Shown in pieces: positions 55,559 through 64,000 of a DNA stretch of 64,000 bases. Under the pieces are notes generated by a model that was not told the origin of the DNA, ran no database searches, and saw nothing but the letters and a program-made list of their open reading frames with translations. This DNA comes from Syncephalastrum monosporum B8922 (Eukaryota; Mucoromycota; Mucoromycetes; Mucorales; Syncephalastraceae), in contig JNEN01000833.1 in the NCBI GenBank assembly GCA_000697355.1, positions 186,001 to 250,000 on the forward strand, written 5' to 3'. A program made the translations under genes and the position numbers. Within the stretch, counting starts at the first letter, position 1. Every line of letters begins with the position of its first letter.

Positions 55559-58500
55559 ATGGCAAATCCAGCTGCCAAGCGCATCAAGTGTAAGTAATTT
55601 GGCTACCGTGGATCGCGTGCTTATTTTATGAGTGCCCTTTTTAGACGGTAATGACAGGCCAAAACACAACAACAATGGCGTCGAGAAACGAGTTAAGATT
55701 GAGCAATTTCGGCTACAGCAGTCGCAATTGAATCGCCAAAGCTTTCAAAGAAGCTATCCAGCACAGCCACAGCCGGAACAGTTCTCCAAGCTGTCAGAGG
55801 ATCGAAGGATACTTCTTGATGCATCTCATCGATCCAGCGGACGAACCTTGGACCTCTCTTTGTTCGGTAAGGTGATATCCCACTCCGCACCACGAAAATC
55901 AATTGACATACCCACCTAGAGAAAGACGTAGGCGCGATGCTTAGCAGTGAACACGCCTCCAAAGCAAGCGCATTCGCCGAAAAATGGAAGATATTATCAG
56001 AGTTCCTCCAGGACGTATGGGCCGACCAGCAGACCAAGCACACGGCAATTCCCTACGAGGTAGGTGAGCCGATGGGATGAGATAACGCCGTAAATGTCTC
56101 ATTATTACTAGCTGTGTGAAGAGCTTTGCCGATGGGACAATGCCGACAGATTATACGAAAACGTTGTGACCAACATCAAGGAACGCTGCCGGCGCTTGGC
56201 AGACCATTTTGCAGCGTATGTCTTCCCAGTATTGGGTACAAAAGTGGTCATTAATCCATCGAGTTTACAATGTAGTCTTGCACCCCAAAATAAGGAGTTC
56301 TTGTCTGTATTAGTCAACGCTTACCTTTCCTTCAAAGCCAATCTGGTACGTCAGTGCTCGACCTATGTCCGTTTTCACTAATACAGTTCTAGAAAACGGT
56401 GTGTATCATATGCTCTGAGCTTGACTACCGCTATGCAACCCCCAAAAAGGGGCAGCGCTTAAAGTAAGTGCGATAGTTGGATCAATGAAGTTGGAGGCAT
56501 TAATTTGAATTAGTGAGCTGTCCATGTCGTTACTCCGAGAGTCCCTTTTTAACGTTTTCAGTATACGGGAACGACTAGTCGCCAATACCTACGCAATCGT
56601 ACGGAAAGAAAGATCCAAGAAAATTACTGCCAGTAACTTGCACTACGACTTGATGGATATGATGCAAGAATGCTGTATCTATACCCAACATTTCGAGCCT
56701 CGTTTGGTTACGCATATTGAAAAGGACTACAAGGGGATCGCAGCATCATTATTGAGCACGAGCCAAAACATCAACACTTATCTGGATGCAGCAGACGCCA
56801 TGTTCAAAGATGAAAAAGATGGGCACGTATCAGACTACCTCCCAGCAGAAACGAAGGAAAAGATCTTGGACATCGCATGGACTCAATTGTACCGCGCACC
56901 TCTAAGCAAGATTATAGAAAAAGGTAAGAGGCCATCCCGTCAAGCTCGCAGCAGCATACATATCATACGTCCATTTAGGCGCTGTAAATCTCTTTGAGAC
57001 CAACGACATGAAAACGCTTAAGCGGCTCTATCTCATTGCCAAAGATGTTGACCTTGCGCATTTTCAGGAAGCACTTGCGACGTTTATAAAGGTGCGTGCT
57101 CGAAGCACAACACGGCTAGGATAGCTACTTATTCACGTCCTTTTCTAGATGAAGTGCCAACCGCGGCTCGACAAAAATGCCGACAACGGGACACTTGTCA
57201 GCTATCTGATAACCTTCCAGCGGCGGCTTGATTCTATGTTACGGGGAAGCTTCGATAACAATGTACTATTTACGAACACTATCAGGGAGACATTTGTTGC
57301 ACTCTTTCAGCAAAGGAAGGATGATATTGCAGAGATCTTTGCCTGCTACTTTGACTACCGACTCAAAGATATCGCTCAAGAGACCAATGTAAGCAAATGA
57401 GCATCTGCCGCCGCTGAAAAGTAGCTAATAGACTTCGACAGACCAATGATTCCAGAAAGAAACTGGATGTTGCCATCCATCTACTGCGATTTGTTCCAGG
57501 TAAGGACTCAACCTCGGCAATTGCCCATCGCTGACAAATACATAGGCAAGGATTTATTTGAAGCTGTATACAAACATCAGATGGTGAAACGCCTGGTCAA
57601 TCCTGTGTCAAGTAAAAGCTTCAGTCTGAAATTCGAGAACCAGATTATTGGGAAGTTGGGCGCAGGTACGCCAATATTATACAATGCCTAAGTAGAAAAC
57701 AACTCACTCAGACCACCACAGTCTGCGATCCCGAATTTGTATCTGCAGTAGAACGGATGCTGAAAGATCTGGAGAATGCAGACAAGGTCAATCAACAGAT
57801 ACATGTAAGTAAGGATATGAGAAAAGGATGACCAGTGTGCTCATATGACACACAGCTTCAGCGTTCCAGTATTGCCGTCAGCGTCCGTGTGCTTGCTCGA
57901 TCAGTGTGGCCAACTGTACAGAGAAGCTCTGCTAAGCTTCCTAATGAGGCAAGTTGACAAGCTATACTCCATTTTATGTGTGCAACTCACATTTCTATCA
58001 TTACTTGCAGCTATGGCCTTTGCAACGTCAGTTTGAAAAGGCTTACCTCTCCAAATACAAAAAGCAGCATCTTATATGGGATCATCCTGCTTCATCCTGT
58101 GTCTTGGAAACGCGTTACCGATCTCCTGCGCAGCTGATCGCCACTGTCGCGCAAACATCTGTGCTACTCTTATACAACGATAGAAGTACCTACACATATG
58201 CTGAAATCAAGGCAAAAACGGGCATGCAGTCGATGGAACTCACACGGATACTTCAATCCCTCTGCACTAATCGCAGAGGTTCGAGCCAGTCCACGACGAG
58301 CGCCGGGAATGACCAAAACTCCTTGCTTCATAAGAACCCACGCGACACACCTATTCGCCCCTCTGATGAATTCACCTACAACCCAAACTATACCCGTACT
58401 GCTTCACGTATCAACATTATGAATGCAATCGATACCGATACGAAGGAAGATGTTCAGCGCAAGATTGTGAACGAAGATGTTAAGCAGAGCCGCAGAAACC

Positions 58501-58806
58501 AAGTGAGTCTCAAGCAGCTTTCTTTTCCTGGTTCGTTTGTTCATGCATAATTCTTGATAATGTAGATGGACGCTGCTCTTGTGCGCTTCGTTAAGCGCGA
58601 GAAGGTCCTAGCGCTTTCTGATCTCTTATTCTCAACGACAAATGCTTTACGATTTCCTGTTCATGATGACGAGCTTTTGGGTCGTATCGAGGAGCTTGCG
58701 AAGAAGTAAGTACATCTAATGATGCATGGTGCTTATGTTAAATCACCATTGTCTGCTTAGGGAATTTTTCACCGTTGAAGAGGGCATTGTAACCTACAAG
58801 CAATAG
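55559..58806 (+). CDS. Cullin, probably CUL4-like
   Basis: Scaffold of a cullin-RING ubiquitin ligase. Many short exons. The first encodes MANPAAKRIK; a Gln/Asn-rich segment follows (VKIEQFRLQQSQLNRQSFQ). Cullin repeats include LCEELCRWDNADRLYENVV, SIRERLVANTYAIVRKERS and IEKDYKGIAASLL. The cullin homology domain is seen in FEAVYKHQMVKRLVNP, FENQIIGKLGAG and QFEKAYLSKYKKQHLIWDHP. The C-terminal winged helix has MDAALVRFVKREKVLALSDLLFS, in which the Lys of VRFVKREK aligns with the neddylated Lys, and the protein ends EEGIVTYKQ. The CUL4 assignment rests on the N-terminal pattern and is tentative. The domain is divergent from textbook cullins. Intron 57949-58010 has a GC donor (GAG|GCAAGT). Confidence 0.87.
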
Positions 58807-59410
58807 TTCTTTTGTACATATATACAAAGTAAAAATCGTACTTTAATGCAGCGCTTCTATCAGGAAGAATGTACAATGTTATCCACCTTTGAGCAATTGA
58901 GTATGTAGACTTGCTCAGCAATAGAAGTTGAGTGATAATCTTTGCTCACTTTGTAGTGTATACGCTCATATCTTTACAGGGAGATTTGAGGGCAACACTG
59001 GGACGGACTTCCCTTTGTCGCGGGATTTGGATTTACTTTGCACTTATTTGCAGAACCATTGATGACCCTTCTTTGCCTCATGCTTTCTTTTATCCACACA
59101 GTTTTGTCTGGCGGTACTAATTTTCTTCAATTCTTTGCTAGAGGAGAGATTGCATGAATTGTTCCTGTATTGTTTCGACCTTTGACGCTTCTTTCAGACT
59201 CAGTCCGTCGCCAATGTATGTACATTTTGTAAAGCAGCAGCGCTCTTTAATATATGAGTAAATAGAAGCGAAACGATCGCTACGACATTTCCGAGTCGGA
59301 TCCCCGGGACGGAATTTCCTTTTTCCATCCCGATTGCCTCACCACAGATCAAATTCTAGGACTTCCTTTCTCCGTTGCTTGACCTTGAAGTTCGCTTGCT
59401 TTTTTGTACC
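58807..59410. other. Intergenic, cullin to MFS gene
   Basis: About 600 bp with the cullin 3' end and the MFS promoter. A GGATCCCCGGGAC palindromic patch lies near 59297. No gene recognised. Confidence 0.45.
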
Positions 59411-61566
59411 ATGATCTCCAGCGATAAAACTGAGAACACGAAAGCAAAGGATGCTGATCGAGAAGAAAAAATCTCAGAAGACCTCAGAAAGGACACTCTC
59501 CCCAAAGCGCCGCACTCAAAAGACAGAACAGAAGATGTATCAATCGCGTCCACCCAAACCGAACCTCGAGAACATACCGTACTTTCAAGCAAGCAGGGAC
59601 GCTTCCTCCGCTTCTTAAAGGGACCTACAGACGAGACAGATCCAACTCAATATTCATCCAGGAAAAAAGGGATGATCCTCTTTATCATTTCAGTTGCGGG
59701 TGGCATGTAAGTCCCTTGGACTCTGATATTGGAGGGGTGATAGACTGATGTGGCAGCTGATTATAATACAGGTCACCGATCGCCTCTACTATCTATGTAA
59801 GGTCACTGGCTGGTCATTTTGTCTCTTGAAGCATTTTTGTGACATCATTAATGTAGTATCCATCATTGACACAAGTGCGAGAAGAATTCAATACCACTGA
59901 GACGGCTGTTAATGCATCAGGTATAATTACCATAATTCTCGCGGTAGACAATGTTTAGTCATACTGATCTAACCGATTTGTGTTTTTTTTAGTATCCACT
60001 TTTGTCTTCCTCACTGCATTCTTTGTGAGTAAAACCCGAGAGCATAAATGAATTAAGCTTATCTCTAATGAGCACGTGGCCATCTTAAGCCGTTATTTTG
60101 GGCTACCTGGAGTGAAGCTCATGGTAAGAAAGACGAAACTACAAATATGTGCCTGGCTTGTGTGAGGGTCGTTTTTTATCATAGGTTTTAATTTCTCAAA
60201 TTTAATGGCACCATTTAGGACGCCGCCGAGTCTATCTGGCATCTTTTGCAATTTCCGTTCTTGGCAGTATCCTTTGCGGCCTATCAAGGCATATCGCCAT
60301 GCTCATCGTATTCCGTGGCGTGAGTGCGGCTGGAACATCATCGGTATGTGTGTGCATAATTACAATACATAAAGACTCACTAAAAAGTAGGTCATGTCAA
60401 TGGGCGCAGGTTCCTTGAGCGATGTTTTCGAAGCGCACGAACGTGGACGTGCTTACGCATGGGTGAGTGATGTACTGCATATGCTATTTCAGCCTTATAC
60501 TAATAGTCTCCTCGATATCATGAAAAAAGTATGTTCTTGGCCCCATCCTTGGACCGGCAATAGGACCTATTATTGGCGGCTACTTGACCGAAGCCTTTGG
60601 ATGGCAAAGTGTATTCTGGTTCCTGGCACTTCTCATCTTCTGTGTATGGTGCATGATTTTCTTCTTCTTACCAGAGACCTTCCGCAAGAGCAAAATACCA
60701 GCCAACGCTTTGGCAGCAGCCGAGGAAGGTAAACAGATCGAAAAAAAGAAGAGAAACTGTCTCCGCGGCGTCAATCCATTGGGCGCGCTAGTTTTACTGA
60801 GATACCCTAATGTTACCCTCCCGTGTCTCTACATTGGCTTGATGTAAGTATTTGGCTACAATCGTATTACGAAAACCAGCTCACGGACTCCATAGTTTCG
60901 GTGTTTATTATCTCCTAAATACGACCTTCACATGGAGCTTCAGCCAGACGTATGGCCTTGACTCCGGCCTTGTGGGCGCATGCTATATCCCCAATGCTGT
61001 TGGTGGCGTCGTTGGTGGAAACTTTGGTGGACGGATATCTGACTACATTTACAACCGAAATGTGGCCAAAGCGCAAGCAGCAGGGAAACCTATTACACCT
61101 GAGATGCGTCTCTCCATGATGGTACTGGCGCCAGCTGCTTTTCTCCTGGCGGCTTCCTTGATCGCATACGGATGGACCGTATATTATGAAGTGCACTATG
61201 CAGTTCCCATTGTGATGACTTTTTTTGGTATGTATCACTAACAAAAGTGAACATAAACAAAGACTCACCCATTCGTGTTGCATAGCCACACTGGGTGTAA
61301 TGCTGCCTCATGTGACCTTTAATGCATACCTTGTCGATTGTCATCGCAAGAAAGGCGCATCCGTGACAGCTTGCAATAACTTGTGCCGGTACCTATTTTC
61401 TGGAGTGTGCTGTCTATTGGCATCCGATTTTGTAAATGCCCTGGGTAACGGCGCGTTGTACAGCGGTTGTGCCGTCTTGATCCTCCTCTTCGGGCTGCCT
61501 ATATTCTATGTTAAGGCCAATCCAAACAAATGGTATAGCATGCGAGAAGCTTTAGAGAAGCAATAA
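59411..61566 (+). CDS. MFS transporter, DHA1 (drug:H+ antiporter) type
   Basis: Twelve-helix proton antiporter of the DHA1 group (Qdr/Flr/polyamine-type). The long N-terminal tail is Lys/Glu/Thr-rich and cytosolic, then KKGMILFIISVAGGM starts helix 1. Seen motifs: PSLTQVREEFNTTETAVNAS after helix 1, motif-A-like SEAHGRRRVYLASF, FRGVSAAGTSSVMSMGAG, and the antiporter motif C GPILGPAIGPIIGGYL. Later ALVLLRYPNVTLPCLYIG, RYLFSGVCCLLASDF and the final helix GALYSGCAVLILLFGLPIF follow. About nine exons, several very short (59771-59794 region). The intron after RGRAYAW seems to end in an A-rich acceptor (AAAAAAG|TATGTTCTTGG), unusual but frame-restoring. Substrate cannot be predicted. Confidence 0.88.
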
Positions 61567-61830
61567 ACAATGAGTAGCATTTAATTTTTTTTCCTACAAC
61601 GAACATCCACAATAAGAGACCTGGATAACTAAATGTAGACAGTCATCAACCCGACGGACATCCGAGGAAACGGAGGTGGAAATCGCGTGATTTGGTTCGA
61701 TATGATTTGGTTTGGGTTTGTTCCTGAAGCGCCGACATTATTTCTCCAAAGTTCATCGAGATTGATAATTTAATCCATCAGGGCATTCTTTTTTTTTTTT
61801 CTTTGCTTCTTTACTATCAGAAACAGCTGC
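61567..61830. other. Short intergenic region, MFS to flavoenzyme
   Basis: Holds a T-run (61790-61801) and a CT-rich leader just before the next ATG. Nothing else seen. Confidence 0.5.
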
Positions 61831-63380
61831 ATGGCTCCTAAGTACACTCCACCTGAGCCAGGCAATAAGATCATTATCGTCGGAGGAGGTGCCTTTGGCC
61901 TTTCAACAGCATATGCACTGTCTTTGAAGGACAAATATGAAGTCTGGGTGTTTGATCGTCAACCCATCCCTGCGCCTGACGCTGCCTCAAGCGGTACGCT
62001 TCTTGACAAGACTAACCTGGTCTGATATTCTGATCCGACATTGGCACATTTAGATATCAATAAGATCATGCGTTTCGACTACGCTCAAGAGAGAATGTAC
62101 ATGGAGTTGACCCTTGAATCACTGCCGTATTGGCACCAATGGAACAAGGAGCGGGCCGAGCAAGGTTTGAGTCCTCTCTTCCATAACACAGGTGTGCTGC
62201 TCTTCTCTCAGAATGGCCAGTTTTCCGACTACGAACGGCTCAGTATGAAATATATCCGCGAGGCTGGCTACGGACATGCTATCGAAGAGTTCCGTACTCC
62301 GGAAAGCATCATAAAAAGATACCCGCAATTCAAGGGCGCCGTTGCTAACGGTTTTGATATTGCTTACGTGAACAAGCTTGGTGGTAAGTTGGCGACTTAC
62401 TTAGAGGGTTTATTTCTCAAGGCGAGTATGATCTACATAGGCTGGGTGGACTCGAGCGAATCCGTAAAGCATATTTACCAAAAGTGCGTTGCCAATGGAG
62501 TGCACTTCGTGACAGGAACGGACGCCGGTTGTATGGACCAGCTTGTCTGCGAAGGAGAAAAGGTGTTGGGCATACAAACAAAGGACAAGGTGATCCACCG
62601 TGCAGACCGCGTCGTACTTGCGACAGGTTCGTGGACACCTGGTTTGGTGGATACGGGCAAGCTGCTGGTGGCCACCGGCCAAGCTGTGATTCATTTCCAA
62701 GTGCCGAAGCATCTTATGGGCAAGGTATACGGTAACGGTACGGAACCAGGTGTTTGGGCGGGTGACTTGTCGCGCACTGGATTCTACGGCTTTGCACCCA
62801 ACAAAGATGGCAAGATGAAGGTCGGCTACCACTCACGCGGTTATCTGAATCCCCGCGAAGGCGATGGAGTATCCGTGCCGCGCACCCAGGTCACCAATGC
62901 ATGCGACACTATCCCTGTAGATGCCCTGCGTCGTTTCCGCGAATTTTTGGGCAAATTTATGCCCGAAACCACGGAGATGGATATCAGCTATTCACGCATC
63001 TGCTGGTACTGCGATGCATTCGATGGACATTACCTAATCTCGCCCCATCCGGGATACGAGAACCTTATTATTGCATCGGGTGACTCGGGCCACGGTTTAA
63101 AGCAAGTTCATGAAATCGTATAGCGACGTTGTTTTTGGTGTGCTGACCTAGTGGTACATATAGGTTTATTCCGAATCTCGGCTTTAAGGTCTGTCATGTC
63201 ATTGAAGGTATCGACTCGGACTGGTCCCGCCAGTGGGCATGGCGAGATGTGCTGAGCAAAGCGACCACGGACGGCTTGCGGGCAGATTGGGGTGGGCGGG
63301 CCCAGCTTAATCTTGGTGAGGGCGATTGTCGTATGGTTACTCAAGAAGAGTTACAAGCATCAGCAAAAGCTCGACTTTAG
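61831..63380 (+). CDS. FAD-dependent amine oxidase, sarcosine/pipecolate/saccharopine oxidase family
   Basis: DAO-fold flavoprotein oxidising the C-N bond of an N-substituted amino acid. Four exons. The start ATG 61831 gives MAPKYTPPEPGNK, followed by the dinucleotide motif IIIVGGGAFGLSTAYAL and acidic strand end VFDRQP. The middle has HNTGVLLFSQNG and FRTPESIIKRYPQFKGAV, and later VVLATGSWTPGLVD. Near the C-terminus, ISYSRICWYCDAFDGHYLIS and IIASGDSGHGLK match the covalent-FAD (Cys) and active-site region of monomeric sarcosine oxidase and fructosyl-amino-acid oxidases. Introns: near 61995-62052, 62384-62440, and near 63117-63164. It resembles S. pombe Fap1/Fap2-type enzymes (L-pipecolate or L-saccharopine oxidase). 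Which substrate is used cannot be told. Confidence 0.88.
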
Positions 63381-63458
63381 GAAATGGGCTATGAATTTTT
63401 ATTCTCTTTCAAAAGAGAACAAGATAAATAATAAATACTATACATTTGACATGCACAT

Positions 63459-64000
63459 TTAAGCAGTCAGGGTGGCCTTGAAGAAGTTGGCAGTGAGCTG
63501 GACGGCCTCAGTGGCGCGCTTCTTGTTGACCTCATCGTTCCAGTCACCACGGGCAGCAGCGAAACCGTGATGCATGTCTATTAAGCAAACCGAATGAGTG
63601 ATCTTACGTCTAATATACCACTGATGATGTCTTACCATCGAAGCGGTGGTGCTCGCACAGTTTGCCGAAAGGCTTCTCGGCAAGGACAGCCATGTACTCG
63701 GTCATGTCAGGCTCATCTTTGGAGGGAATAGCAAGAATAGGAGCGCCGGCCTCTTTAGCATCATTGGTATCGACAAACGAGGGGTGGATCAGAGAGGCAG
63801 CACCGAAGAAGCTGTCCTTGGCGGTGGCCTGGACGGCGATCTATTTACGATAAATGAAGGATGAGCCAATGGGAGCATTTGAAATATAAACCAGCTGTTG
63901 AACATACCTTAGCACCCCAGCAGAAGCCAACTAAGCCAGCCTGGTTGACACCCTGGGGCTTGATCCAGTCGCGGACAGCCTGAAGCTGGGGCAGGATCTA
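63459..64000 (-). CDS. Dienelactone hydrolase family protein, 5' partial
   Basis: Alpha/beta hydrolase of the DLH family, as in yeast Aim2. Exons seen on the minus strand: 64000-63908 (continuing past the edge), 63840-63636, 63577-63459. The nucleophile motif GLVGFCWGAK (Cys) is at the right edge. DTNDAKEAGAPILAIPSKDEPD follows, carrying the Asp region, and MHHGFAAARGDWND holds the catalytic His. The tail ends FFKATLTA. The N-terminal third is outside the window. Family is clear; physiological substrate is unknown. Confidence 0.92.

Overview
The window is eukaryotic and almost certainly fungal. Genes are split by many short introns (about 50-100 bases) with GT...AG ends and CTAAC/CTGAC-like branch sites. 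Start codons often follow pyrimidine-rich leaders. Encoded families include a Zn2Cys6 transcription factor, mevalonate kinase and sphingolipid desaturase. Dense introns, a fused trehalose-6-phosphate synthase/phosphatase and a cystinosin homologue suggest an early-diverging filamentous fungus, perhaps Mucoromycota. That placement is inference. No tRNA, rRNA, CRISPR array or intact transposon was recognised.

Layout. 0-16.8 kb is gene-dense: TFIIIC TPR subunit (5' end outside the window), mevalonate kinase, Rab GTPase, CID-domain RNA-processing protein (CHERP-like), dihydroceramide Delta4-desaturase, a 2.1 kb gap, then a large formin. 16.8-22.5 kb is gene-poor and repeat-rich. It holds a long inverted duplication (arms about 237 bp), a degenerate tandem repeat of about 116 bp, a CT-rich microsatellite, a possible unrecognised multi-exon gene, and a short Gly/Tyr-rich candidate gene. 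22.5-32 kb holds a Ulp2-type SUMO protease, the TPS/TPP fusion and the Zn2Cys6 factor. 32-42.3 kb is sparser: a cystinosin/Ers1 homologue in ten small exons (one of only 14 nt), cornichon/Erv14, an O-fucosyltransferase-like membrane protein, and two stretches that look like decayed genes. 42.3-64 kb is dense again: mitochondrial peroxiredoxin, LRR protein, GNAT-like membrane protein, MTO1, PPR protein, exportin-1/CRM1, a cullin, an MFS transporter, an amino-acid/sarcosine oxidase-type flavoenzyme, and a dienelactone hydrolase-family gene running off the right edge.

The genes are mostly housekeeping and form no operon or evident pathway cluster. Shared themes are loose: lipid and sterol metabolism (mevalonate kinase, desaturase), membrane traffic (Rab, Erv14, cystinosin), polarity (formin), SUMO/NEDD8 control (Ulp2, cullin), nuclear export (CRM1) and mitochondrial function (MTO1, PPR, peroxiredoxin). 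Several neighbours converge with about 90-100 bp between stop codons. Four introns appear to be GC-AG type. I found no convincing new defence or secondary-metabolism system. The least explained region is 17.4-22.4 kb.
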